A DNA stretch of 64,000 nucleotides from positions 2,294,001-2,358,000 of the forward strand of contig CM034130.1 of NCBI GenBank assembly GCA_019914995.1. The letters run 5' to 3'. Each line of letters begins with the position of its first letter. Position 1 is the first letter of the stretch. A model generated the notes under the pieces. That model was not told the origin of the DNA. It saw nothing but the letters and a program-made list of their open reading frames with translations, and did not search any database. Positions 39,952-52,199 of the stretch are shown here, piece after piece. The position numbers were made by a program, and so were the translations under genes. This DNA is from Acanthochlamys bracteata (Eukaryota > Streptophyta > Magnoliopsida > Pandanales > Velloziaceae).

Positions 39952-39974
39952 ATATATATATATATATATATATA
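39952..39974. repeat. (TA)n microsatellite
   Basis: An uninterrupted TA run upstream of the FD-like gene. Similar runs occur at about 27207-27230 and 42120-42140. Confidence 0.85.
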
Positions 39975-40954
39975 ATAAACACGAACTCTCATATTACATA
40001 GTATTTATGATCTAAATAGATGTACATTTTGTTGCTACTCGCTAGAACTACATGTACATTATTTATAAATTCTTTTTTATTATTTTTAAATATATTTTAA
40101 AATTTATTAAGAATATTATATAATTTTTTTAATTAAAAAATATAAAATGTTTTACATCTTATTACTATTTATTATATCTATTTTCTAAAATAAAAGATTA
40201 AATTTAACTTTTAAAAATTTTTAAATACTGTTTATTTTAAAAAAAACTTTTTTTTAGAAAACACACTTGAGAACTACTGCTTAAAAAATGCCTAGCAATT
40301 TCATACAAAGAAAGAGAAACGGGCATCGTAGACTTGACCGTGAGAAGAAAAAAGCGACAACAACAGCATACCCGTATCTAGCATGGGAATTTGTGGTTAT
40401 TATAATATATGTCATGAAAAGAGAGGATCTTTTAGAAACTGGAATTTTGGATTTGGTTTAGATAGATGTACAATAATACAACATGTACAAGCCCTCCCTT
40501 CCTTCGTCAATGCCGTAAGCACGTGTGTCTGTGCAGATAACTGTACTCTCTTCCACATTTCTTTCTTTCTTTAGTTCTCGTCTTTCATTTCATTATCAAC
40601 ACAGTAGTAGTAGCAGGTGTAGTAGAGAGAGAGAGAGAAGAGCAGAGCGGCCTTCTGCTAGTGTTGCTGCACTCAGACGTGGGGGATTTCCATAAAGAAA
40701 CCAGCATACATTACCCTTTTGATCGCCACAGTGAAAACCATTCCACTTCAATTCTGAACTGTTTTTTTTTTTTCTTCTTCTTCTTCTTCTTCACTTTTTC
40801 TTCTTTTTGTTTCAAATGTGGTCTTTTGAACGAGAGGTCTACAATACTAATTCCACTAACAAAAGGAGAAGCAAGTGCTACTACTACATTTAGTAGAACC
40901 GCAGCAGCAGCAGCAGTGAACTCATCTTCTTCTTCATCATCTTCACGGCGAAGT

Positions 40955-41964
40955 ATGGAAGAAGTTTGGAAAGATTTAACGCTCTCCACAGCTTCTCCGC
41001 TTCTCTGCGGCCACCACAACCATCACCATCACTACCACCACAACCACCATAGATCATCCGTAATCGATAACTCTAACCTTGATCCTTCCGGTTCTGCCGG
41101 TGGTGTCGTTCTCCAAGATTCCTTACCTCTGGCGTTCAAGGAAACACCTGACGATGTAGTTCATATTCCTCCTCCGCCGCCGCGGCCGCGTCCACATCCG
41201 GCGACTGCACTCAGTTTAAACTCTGCCATGGATTTACGAGAAACCGGTGGCTGCTGCCCTGTTGCGGAAGCACTTCGCCATAATCACCATAGCTGCAATA
41301 ACACAAGCTCGAACTCTAACTCAAGCAACTCCGGTGGAGGACCGTTCATCTCTGCGGCTTACGCTGATGCCATGGTAGGGTTCCCTCGCCAGCCTGCAGG
41401 AATATACACATTTTGTCCTCCGAGGAATAAGAGAGGACTCGAACAACAGATGAGCGAAGCAGGTGTGCTTGGAGGTGGCAGAGACGGCGGTGATCGGCGG
41501 CAGAAGAGAATGATCAAGAACCGTGAGTCAGCTGCCCGTTCTAGAGCAAGAAAACAGGCAAATACGCACTCTCAATTCTCTGCTTTTTTGTTAGACATCA
41601 TATCCTAGAAGTTTCATGTGTTGTTAGTATTTCTCTTCATCTGAGTCTACAAATTTTGAACGTCTAACATTTTAGAAGGGTTTTTGGAAGGCAGGCATAT
41701 ACCCATGAACTGGAGATTGAAGTTCAGCTTCTATCGAGAGAGAATGAGAAGCTAAAGAAACACAACGAGGAGGTAATAGTTAGTTAGCTTATATTAAACA
41801 AGCTACAATTTTAGTTATTTAATTTCTGTAGATTCTGAGTGAAGTCGATAATATAATTCTTGAGATTGATAGATGTGTGTTGGTGTTGGCAGCTAAGGTT
41901 GATCATGGCAGCCCAACTGCCAACGATGAAGAAGCTTCAAAGATGCAAAACATTTCCTTTCTAA
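40955..41964 (+). CDS. FD-like bZIP transcription factor
   Basis: Three exons: 40955-41557, 41695-41772 and 41893-41964 (TAA), giving 250 aa. The N-terminus MEEVWKDLTLST matches the conserved start of FD proteins. His-rich, Pro-rich and Ser/Asn-rich stretches follow. The basic region RRQKRMIKNRESAARSRARK (Asn189 and Arg197, N-x7-R) leads into a zipper with Leu207, 214, 221 and 228. The C-terminus LQRCKTFPF fits LxRxx(S/T)xPF, the phospho-dependent 14-3-3 docking tail through which FD joins the florigen FT in the florigen activation complex. Thr247 would be the phosphosite. The role, floral transition and meristem identity, is inferred from the family. The first intron must use a GC donor (CAG|GCAAAT) to join the basic region to AYTHELE. 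The frame is open upstream of 40955, but only the MEEVWKDL start matches the family and the upstream part is low-complexity leader. Confidence 0.93.
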
Positions 41965-44900
41965 GAGATGCAAGAATTCAACCATCATATTGATTTTACT
42001 TTTTTCTCTCAAGGCTTTCACCATGGACGGACGATATATACATCTTTCTAGTATTCTTTGTAGTCTTTCTATATATAATATTATATAAACCTTCTTCATG
42101 CAAGGATGTCCGACAGCTTTATATATATATATATATATATAGCTCTATTTTGAATTGCTCTCTTACTTCAGTGCTTCAATGTTGATCAATATTTGTGGAT
42201 TGGGAGAGTCCGCCTGGACTAAAGGTAGTAGTGCAGCTCGCGTAGTTCATACATTTGAGAGCTTTTCTTTCTTTCTCTAGCCTACGTTTATTCTATGTGA
42301 CATGAACTATATTATTATTCATTTCATTTATTATTTAATGTATTCAAAGGGGGAAAAAGGTTAAACATTTTTGAGGTAGGCCAAGTAAATTATTAATCAA
42401 GTGGGTCCAAAAATAACATCAAAGAAACGGACTGATCTTGTAAGCCACAGTGGTATCAATTATCATGACTAACGTACCTGGTGGGTTTGAAAAGAAAGAA
42501 ATGAATGAAAATGTGAGCAGCAGAACAAAGGGGACGGGGTGTGACTTGGGCTCCACAATCCACAAAGCTTTTCTTTTGCCAGCATCAGGTCACTTCAATC
42601 TGAATCAGTATAAATTTCAACATTTACAACCACTTTCAGTGATCTGGTTATATGGGGTTTTCTTGTGTGACCCAACTTTGCTTTGTTCTGATTCTTCATG
42701 CCTTGACCTGTCAATGAATCCTTTTTCCTGGAAATAGAATATCTGGAAAAGCTGAAAATAGAAAACATTGTAAGCTGCCAGATATGTTGCAGTGATATAG
42801 TTTCTGGTTATGGATACAATGGCCACGAAGTAGCAGGGTTTCAGTTGCTTTTTCTTGACATCCAGATTTGATCCTATGGACCAGCAACAAATGTATCCAT
42901 AAAATTCATGAACCTTCTGAAATCTGGAGTTGCAACCATTTGCTGAATTAATAGCGTCACATAACGCAGAAGCGAAGACATGCATTTACTCTTTTTAACA
43001 TTTGTTTTTCAAACCCAATTTGTAATAGCAGTATAAAGTATCATACACAATAGCCAATATGATTGGCTGGGGATAAAGCATTAGCATTGTCTAATAGCTC
43101 TGGCATTCACAGGATAGTTGTGCTTGAAGGTCCCTCCAAAACAGGTCCCTCCAAAACAATCTTGCTGAAGAAACATCCTTTCGTAAAACCAACAGACTCG
43201 TCCAGAAGTCATCAAGTTTTCTTGTATAATCTGATTACTCATCATCTTGATAATTAACTTTACAACAATCTGCCAGCACACTTCACATTGGTAAATCACT
43301 GCACCAAGATCATTGAAGTTTGTCATCTTGCAATTAGGATGTAAACCGCATACGAAAGGTGGTTAAGTTTCATCATCATTTGTTACAAGAAAGACAAGAA
43401 TCCAAGTTTTCAGATTAACTTCCCATGGCGAACCATCTCCTACAGGGTACATCTTTTAGCTACTACTCATTTTTTTACAAAGTAGCATGCAAATATTTTC
43501 AGTTTTGGAAGATGACTTTGGAATAGGAAATCAAGAGGTGACTAGTAGTCAAGGAAGAGAATATGGAGATTAATTAAGTTGTCAGTAGAGTATATAGATC
43601 AAGAACACAGAATGAAGAAGGAAAGAGAGCTACAATTGTGTTGAGAAAGTAAAAAGGAACAGCAATTCATAGGTAAACCTCAGGCTTGATCTAGTTAGAT
43701 AGTATGTGATGAGATCAAGCACAAGCTGCAAGAAATATGAGAAATCTTTTGTATTTAATTAACAATCCCAGCTGTTCAATACCTTAATACATCTGGAAAA
43801 TTCTAGTGCTATGTCCTTCCCAATCCCAGCTGTTCACTACCTTCATACCAATCATTGGTTACTAGCTCAGGATTTGAATGAGTTTAAGCAAAATATTATT
43901 AGAAATGAACACTTAAGTAGAATACGGTCTATGATAATTGTCGGAGTGAAGGTTGGAAAGAGACGACAAGGAAAGACGGTTGATGTACCAAGAGTGTTCT
44001 GATCATTGGTTTATCCTTTTCATTTGGATTGAGCTCTTAAGTATATGGGCTGGGCCCTCCAAACAAGCTTCTATCTCTGGTTTGGACTCCTCTGGTGGTA
44101 GTCTCCAAACAAGTAGTATTATAGCCATTGATTCTCTCGGGATCGAGCGACCAATTATGTGCAGTGAGTCGGTTCAGGAGCAGGGTTAGCATCCTCAGGC
44201 TGAAGCATGGTAAGTTGTTCTAAAGCAGGGTACTTCAAGTGGAAGTGGGAGTAGGAATCTGAGTTACGGTCTGGGCACATAATAATGGTGCTAACAATTA
44301 AGAGGAGCAACGTAGGGGAAGGGGATTGATATGTAATAGTATCTTAATTTAGCTTAAACTATTGAACTGGATTGTGCTTGTATGTACAAAGACCACATTA
44401 ACGAAAGAAAAAAGGTAAGATCCTTGTCCATACTAGAACATTACCAATAGAAAAACTCTGGCAAGAAGAGCTTATTTGTGTACAACTTGTGAGAGAATCA
44501 AATGTACCTGCACAAGAATGATTTAGTATTATTAACATGGAGGATTCTTATTGTTGTCCAAAGTACTTTTCTAACCAAATCTTAATGATGCGACAAAAGA
44601 ATTTATAACTGTTTCTGAATGCGAAACAAATTTTCATGGTGTTTAAGAAAGATTCCCAAGTCATCAACAAAAGAAAAGACTTGCAACCTGAAACAAGCCT
44701 TGGATGCCAAAAATATGTCTACTACTACAAACACTCAAACCATCACCTAGACTTCTCAAAATATGCCATTGCAAGTAGCTGGTTCATAGCATTTCTTTCT
44801 CCTTTCAACTAACTAACTGTATGCTTAACAGTCAGAATTTCACCTGGTTGGCCCTCGCCCCAAACACTCATTTAAGTCAAATGCTGGTCAATTGGAATTG

Positions 44901-45916
44901 CAAATATTGGTTGGTGGCGAAGGAAGATATTTGTAATTACTATTCATATTTAAATTATAAGAGTAATCTGCAGGAAGCCTTAGATTATATTGATAAGAGC
45001 CTTACTCATTAAGAGTTCTATTTGGTAGGATTTTCGTGTACAAGTCGTTTAGTTGAAAGTCTATAAATATACACTTGTTATTTTGTACTCTGCACTTTTC
45101 GGATTATGAAATATAAATTATGATATGAGTTGTTTGATCATCCTTCTTTTTGCCTGGCTTCTCCCTTTTTTTGCTTGACTTTCATCTCTCTTCCATCTTT
45201 CTCTAAAAGGGTACTACATCATCAATGAATTTGGCTATTAATCCTCTAAGTTGATGTTTCACACTAAAACACTAAAACTGTAATAAGATTGTTTAACTTG
45301 GACTCATTAAGTCCTAGAGTATTAGGTGACACAGGCTTGCTATCTTTAAGTGTTACCCTCCTTTTGGTATCTCTAGAAAACACAAAAGAATGTTTCAGAC
45401 CATCTTATTAGTGCTGACCTACTTATCGAATGAAAGATTCAACTTTACTTTAGTTGGGCTGTAACAAAGTGTATTATTGTATGGTTGTTCCGCTAGTTTG
45501 CTTTCGGCTAACTATATCTTTCGCAATTTGCACTAGCATAAGGATTAAAGTTTGAAAACAAACTGTGCCAGCAATATTATTGCAACAAGAAACTATGAAG
45601 ATGTGCAACTTAGTTTGAAACAAACAATGCTAGCTAACTATGCACAAAGTACTTGTTTCTGCAACATAGGGGCATAATACTGGTTTTTACACACCAAAGT
45701 ACACGCTTTAACTAGATGTACTCAAGTACACACTAAAGTACAAACTTTTGTACTTATTATGCTAGTTCCTTTTAGGATTGTAGCATTATACATTGTTGAT
45801 GAATCTTTGCTTGAACAAGTCAAAGAAGAAATTTAAAACAAGTGGTGTTTAGATTTGTAGAAAAAAACTAGTGCACAAAAATTAAGCGAATCTAGCAGGA
45901 TTCTTGCAACAAGAAA
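41965..45916. other. Intergenic region, FD-like to HGSNAT-like
   Basis: About 4 kb between convergent genes. It contains the FD-like 3' UTR, a (TA)n run at 42120-42140 and a perfect 15-bp tandem duplication at 43129-43158. A 23-bp direct repeat lies at 45580-45602 and 45904-45926; the second copy overlaps the HGSNAT-like stop. Short open frames between 42.4 and 45.0 kb show no domain I recognise. If the HGSNAT-like gene has one more 3' exon it should be here, but I could not find it. Confidence 0.4.
42120..42140. repeat. (TA)n microsatellite
   Basis: A TA run just downstream of the FD-like stop codon, probably in or near the 3' UTR. Confidence 0.85.
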
Positions 45917-48900
45917 CTATGAAGATCTGAGACTTACTAAGTTATTTCGGGGATTCTTCCAGTAGAACCCTTGTATTGCAATAACAGCAATATTAGATGG
46001 TATGAGAATGAAAATGCTTAGAGAGTGCCTTCCCAACCACTCAAACAAATACGTCATCCATCTGTGACCATAAACATCAACCTGTGATGGCAATGTTAAG
46101 AAGAAGCAAATTAGGCCACAATAACATAATCAGAAGAGAATAAAATACGAGAAACAAGATACATAGTGAAAAAGGAAGTGACGTGATGACTCTTCTTGTA
46201 GTAAGTAAACTCCTAGCAGAAATATTCTCACCAATGTACAAGGAAGTTCGGTTAACAAAATTATTTTGCAAGCTTGTTATCCTGCATGTCTTATTCTGTA
46301 AACTAGTTTCTCTTATATTATATACAGTATCATACTTCAATTTACTTTCTCTGTGCAGCAGTTGACCAAAAGGTACTTGGCTTTTGGATTCAATGTGAGA
46401 AGTTTAAAAGTCATTCCATTAGAGACTAGGCAAAATATCAACAAGTACAAGCACAAAAGTGACTTCTCTTTTAATTATCTCTAACAAAGCTCTTAAATAA
46501 TGATTATATAGTTCTCTTCTTTACACCACCAGAAGGCAATTGGAACTGGGGTTTGATGCACGTTGTAAATACATTTTGTTGTATACAACCTAAAGGAACA
46601 TCGCAAGAACCTACCAACAAGTAAAGAGCACAAAAAGTGAGTCCTGCTGCAGCTGTAGTTACTAGTGCGTAACTCATAGTGTATAGTGATTTATTTAGAG
46701 GGATGCCTACAAAGAAGGACAGTAGAGTCAAAAAAGCATAACAAGGAAGAAGGAGTACAAATTCTGATTTTGAAGAATACCTGCAAATGTAAGAAGTAAA
46801 CCTAGTGCAAGCATCAAGAATGAAAATATTGACCAATTGGAAACCCGATCCTTGTGACCCTACAGTGTATGAAATAACCATGTAGTTAGCATTAATATAA
46901 TAGATAGGTATCACAAAGAAGAACTGCACCCTGACCAATACCTTTAACTGAACAAGAATGTGTCCAAAGTGGAGTCCAATGATGCATGTACCAGAAGCCA
47001 TAAAGGAGCTAAGTAAAATATTGCAAATATGTGAGTTATCCCCAATGCTACTAAGACATATAAAGAGACAGAGTACCAACTACTGAAAAGGACTACTCAA
47101 ACATCTATAATTTTGCATCAATAACTATTCTTATAAGTTTATTTCTTTTGGAAAAGTGACAATAACTAAATTATGTTAAGAACACATTGCTCTTATAAGT
47201 TGATACATCAAGTAGCAGATAATGTGTTTTCAGGAATACATAACACGTCCTGTCATCTCAAGAATGAAATAAGAGAAGGCATACATACACGATTTACCAA
47301 ATGAGCGAACAGCTAGCTAAATGACATACGTAATAAGGAGTTGAACATATGTATGAAAATCACTAAGCAATGTTTTTGCAGAACATGCTAAAAGGAGTTG
47401 CAAACTTTTCGATTCCAATACAGATTAAGCTCAAACCTCATAGAATCCATTAACTTCATTTCTGCTACACTTGAAAGTCATACTCATTTCCGTAGGCTAA
47501 AATGGAGACAGTTTTATAATCTATGCAATGAAATTCCCAAGTTTTCATATGTATACTAAAAAAAGCTTGCCAAATGCATGAAGTCACTGAAGCTATGTGG
47601 GTCATTAGGATTTGGAAATGCATAAAGAGGGAAATTCTATGGAATGAATTGACTAGAAAGGTGTGAACTTGGAAGACCCAAACCTCAAAATTCCTTCTGG
47701 CTCAAAAGGAGCTTGGCACCATGATGGTAGGCCTAGTTCTCCAGCTTCAGAAATTTTACATTCCTACTGAATAAGATTGGCATGAATACTCAGAATTACT
47801 CTGAACAGAGAACTTGTAATCATCTACTAAAGGATACCTTTAAGTTTTTATAGACAGGTTTCCTGTATAGGTGCTGAATACCAAGCACAAAGCGATCAAT
47901 CATTCCAACTGAATTACAGGCTGGACCAAGATCACCTCTTACACCGCATGTTACCTGTATTAATAAAATGGAACCTTTAGTTGGATAAAGATAGATTAAT
48001 AAAATAATTCAATTAACCAAATTGCATCAACATGAATATGAATGGATTCAAGAAACACATATGTGGAGGAGAAAGTGATGGGAAACTAAGGACAGACAAG
48101 GCAAGATAAAATGCACTGGCAGTCTTATGAAGGCACAATACAGTACTAATAAGACACAATAAAGAGGTTTTAAGCAGGAACCGCCAAATTCTGCACCTTG
48201 GAGTATTTCCAAATTACTCTCAAGAATCAGAATCAGAATCAGAAAGTAACCATATGATTATGGAACACCAAAAGAACATCCTATGCAGAATTCAACAAAA
48301 TAAATTGTGGGTTTGCGAGTAAAAATGTTAAACTAAGATGTATATAGGGGGAAAACATTTTAATTGGGCAACAAGATCTTACCTTTTGAAGAATACTATT
48401 TTCACCTAACTTAGAAGTCAAGGAGGTTTCTTCAGGTACTACATATTGCCAGTCCGGAACATATAAGCCATACAACAATCCTAAATAGATGCAGGCAAAG
48501 AAGAAGACAACAGACCTGCAAACAAATCTAAATTTTAACCACATACCAAACTCTATTTGCTCAAAGAAACATATAAATAAGATAAAAGAAGCTTGTGCTT
48601 GACATGCTATTAAGGGTTACAACTATAATTCATGCGCTAAATCAACCTAGTAAACGGTGCATTACAGAATCATAGGCAGACAAATAGAGAAAGAGTCAGT
48701 AATTACCTCAGAGTTTCTAAGCAATGTTCTCTAAAGGCACCTTGTAATTTACAAGTTTATCCTAATATAAGAGTAAGAACTGTGACAAGATCCTGATATG
48801 ACTTAAGGGAACGCTTTATCTCAATCATTTTAGCATTTTACTTTGATTTTGAATTGCAACAACAACATGCTAGTTGAAATAGAAGACTAACAACCTAAAC

Positions 48901-51900
48901 CAAAGTACGATACCAAAAGTTGTATAAACTATTGAAGTATCAAACTTAAACATTGAAAGCAAAGGTATGGTTAGGAAAGGAAGATGAAGGAATTACACTT
49001 CCTTGGAACCCTATTGGTGGACGAAGAATTCAAGGAGAATTTCCTTATAAACTAATTTATCAAAGCAAGCTTTTGTAACAGCAACCAAAAATGCAACAAC
49101 ACCCAAGAAAGGCCATAATGGATGATGCCCATTAGTTACTAACAACATGCACTAAAGGCAAACCAATATTAATAATGGAGTAATTACTACACAGATATGA
49201 GCATCACATCGGTGCAGTTTGCTGCTAGTGCCTTCTACAAGCAATAGCGAGAAACCTTTCCTAATGAATCTACCTTCATAATATTAGAATCGGGAAACAT
49301 CTGACTATGCAAAACCAGGGGTGAGGCTGAGTAAGTTGAAAATTCTGTATAATATATGCTTCTAACTAGCCATCGTACCAACAAATGAGTGTTGAGGACT
49401 TCATTTGTTAAGAGAGAAATCTTTCATTGCTGCAACCAGCCACATCTGGGTTGAGACTGCAACCACCCACACCCACATCTGGGTTGAGGCTGCAACTAAA
49501 ATTGGTGAATGATCAAGGAAAAAGAGTTTCAACTCCCAAACTTAGTTATTCAGCATATTTTTTACGACCATATAAATCCTGATAAGCTCATGCCAATTTT
49601 TCCATGATGAATAGCTTTTCTCACGCAAAAGAATCAAACATTCCTAAAATAAGTTACACAACAACTTCTCACCATTGGAGATAATACTTCTTGAAAAAGC
49701 CACCATCCACATCCTTCCAAGTGATGCTTGAAGACCATATTTCACATGCAGCAGCCACGAAATATCCAATAGCTATCCTCTGCCAAAAGAAGTTTACAAA
49801 ATAAATAAATAAACTGTTCAGTAAAAAAGACAGCTAAATTAATCAAATAACTAGCATCATGAATAAACACGGACAGCATATAAAAGTTCAAAATACAGAA
49901 AACAATTTAGGGCCCATTTGCTATAACTTTCATTTTCATTATTCTTTTCTGCTTTAAAAGATCTGTGTAGAAACATTTGCATCTTGTGTTCTTTTTTTTT
50001 TCTTTTTCTTTTTTCTGTGAAAAGGGAAACCCAAATACGGAAGTCTTTCAATATTAGCCTTTAGTAGTTAATAGTTCTAAATCTCCACTAGCAATTTATT
50101 TCTATGAGAAATGATATATCAAGAATATGGTGTAAGATCATTTATGCTACATCTATAGAGACATTTAAAATCAATAATATGAATAAAACTATATTGTTAA
50201 CTATTTATGTACCTCTTTTGTGTATAATGTTTTAAATACCCTTCATTTTCCAACATCCATCCCGAGTTTTTATCAACGGAAAAATTAATTCTATTTTACA
50301 AATAGTAGCCTTCAATTCTAAGAAGTTGCCCAGGATGAGTCACTTAATATGAATCATATGAATTGCGCTATGGGCAACCTTTTTGTGTAACTTTTTTAAA
50401 TCCAGCCTTCATCTTCTAACACCCACCCCTAGGCCATGTATCTCATCCCATCCTAACCATACCTTAAACCAAAAAATATATAAAGGGGTGCACAAAGGGG
50501 TACCCCAAGTATTTCTCAAATTGTATTGAACTACTTATTACAGTAAAACATAAGTATGGAGTGTTAACTGTTAAGTACATTTGCAAGATACCTGTAGGAT
50601 ACCAAGCCAACGAATATTTTGGATGTCAACACCATAAGTGAGAGAATTTACACCATGGAAATAACCGCCTGACAAATGCAAATATCAAAGTCATAAAAGT
50701 TTCACTATCTAGATAACTAGATACTGTACAAGTACATGCTACTTTTTGTATCACGCCAGAATCACAAAAACATGCAATTCATGCTTCGCATGTAATTTAT
50801 CTATCCAACTGATGTTGTCAGGTGGTAATGCTGGCTAAAGCAGATAAACTTCCAACTGTCCTTGACGAGAACACTGCAGTGGTGGTTTAAAAACAAACAA
50901 CTTCTCATATAGCCCAAGTAAAATTAACAGTAGGAGCATGCCTTTGATACCATCAAATGGGATCTTTCGAGCAATCCATGAACTGTGAGTTGTTCATTTG
51001 TTAAGAAAGTTGTAGTAGAAAGTAAGCTAGAACAACATAAAAGAAAATTGTCATTTCCAGAACCTGTATTATTTGTCAGTTTACATAACTCTAGCTGTCA
51101 ACTGTTGCAACTTTATCTCACATATAACAGCCGACTCTCATATCAATACTCCACTTACTAAAAGGGTGGACCAACAAAGCACCTCCCACTCAATACAGAA
51201 AGGATACAAAATCCTCATAAGGGACCTATGGTTATGGTCATCTAGCACTTCTCGGTGTTGACAACATCATGCATATGAAAACCAGGACTAGCGTGACCAT
51301 GGGCGATGGATTCCAAAAGCAATGCATAAATCGAAAACTAAAGCAACTGGGATCAGATTAAATTTGAAAACCTGGAAATTTACCTTGAAGAAGAATGCCA
51401 AGCAGAAAGAGTTTCATAGATCTTACAGCTGCCTTACATGTTGCTTGGGTTTTATTTGGTGCATTCTGTACATAATGAAGACAGAGACAGCTACTTACTG
51501 GAGAATTCAGGTAATATACAGCAGGCAAGCAATAACTATCAATTTGATATGCAAACAAAAATAAGATATTCAAGCATGCTTCGCATTTGCGAGTAAATAG
51601 CAGTCTAAGTACCTTATAAACAAGAGCGACAGATACACCAGCTATAAAAAGGAAAAAAGGCATCACAAAATCTGCTAGATGAACTCCATTCCAAGGAGAA
51701 TGCGCAACAATTGGAAGGATTGAACCAGCGTAGTCCACAAAAATCATGAGCTGTGATTACCAAAGGGGAAAATACAAAAATCACTACCTGAAACTTCCAT
51801 TAAAGAACTTTAGAATATTATTAATGAAGGAAATTTTCAAAAGAAAATTGCAATTTTTAGCACCCGATCAACGACTAACAGATTATTTGAATCAGAAATT

Positions 51901-52199
51901 CAAACCAGAATTGAGCCACCAGCAACTGAGATGCTTCAATTTTGCTACAATTGTGGATCAAATTAATGCAACTTACTAGATGCTTCAATTATAGATCAAA
52001 TTAATGCAACTTACTAAATGATTCAATTTCGCTTGGACGAAACACACGTATACACAGAGAGAGAGAGAGAGAGAGAGCTCACTGCAATAGAGAGGCCACG
52101 GAAAACATCGAGTGAAGCAAGACGTGGAGTTCTAGAACCTTCAGTAAGCTTCATAGAAACTTCATTGCCTGCAGGTAGTGGAGCGTAGTCATCAGCCAT
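45917..52199 (-). CDS. HGSNAT-like multi-pass membrane acyltransferase
   Basis: Twelve minus-strand exons with matching phases: 52199-52083, 51750-51613, 51465-51384, 50668-50592, 49779-49673, 48515-48383, 47954-47838, 47763-47684, 47008-46942, 46859-46781, 46706-46615 and 46081-45917, giving about 417 aa. Motifs: RLASLDVFRGLSIALMIFVD at the first helix, HSPWNGVHLADFVMPFFLFI, GILQRIAIGYF, CGVRGDLGPACNSVGMIDR, LPSWCQAPFEPEGIL, TCIIGLHFGHILVQLK and LGRHSLSIFILIPSNIAVIA. These match plant homologues of heparan-alpha-glucosaminide N-acetyltransferase (transmembrane transacetylase). Plants lack heparan sulfate, so the substrate is unknown. The His in the HSPW segment is the usual candidate acetyl acceptor of the family. 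The start ATG at 52199 directly precedes the conserved block. The C-terminus is uncertain: the last exon reads to TAG at 45917, but a strong donor (gtaagt at 45937) follows NPRNNL, and family members often run longer. Confidence 0.88.
52055..52078. repeat. (GA)n beside the HGSNAT-like exon 1 donor
   Basis: A run of GA units within intron 1, only a few bases from the exon 1 donor site at 52082. Confidence 0.75.

Larger units (their letters stand above)
36562..40954. other. Intergenic region, LARP1-like to FD-like
   Basis: The LARP1-like 3' UTR lies at the start. An AT-rich MITE with TAA duplications lies at 38141-38376. Further AT-rich MITE-like blocks occur near 38030-38130, 38920-39115 and 40050-40270. 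A (TA)n run lies at 39952-39974. The more GC-balanced stretch 39120-39480 has overlapping open frames on both strands but no recognisable domain; it may be transcribed, but I cannot support a gene. The FD-like 5' UTR, with CTT and GA tracts, precedes 40955. Confidence 0.45.

Noticed and set aside
40661-40954. In-frame extension upstream of the FD-like ATG
   Set aside because: It begins with a non-ATG codon and encodes a phenylalanine run from a CTT/T tract. The family N-terminus starts at MEEVWKDL (40955).
42617-42985. 122-codon minus-strand frame downstream of FD-like
   Set aside because: No domain, no signal of conservation, and it does not fit the missing HGSNAT-like terminal exon.
45580-45608. 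Possible last HGSNAT-like exon reading FLVAIILLAQ after a cttcatag acceptor
   Set aside because: The frame is open and hydrophobic, but it lies in repeated sequence and does not match the usual family C-terminus. Chance cannot be excluded.
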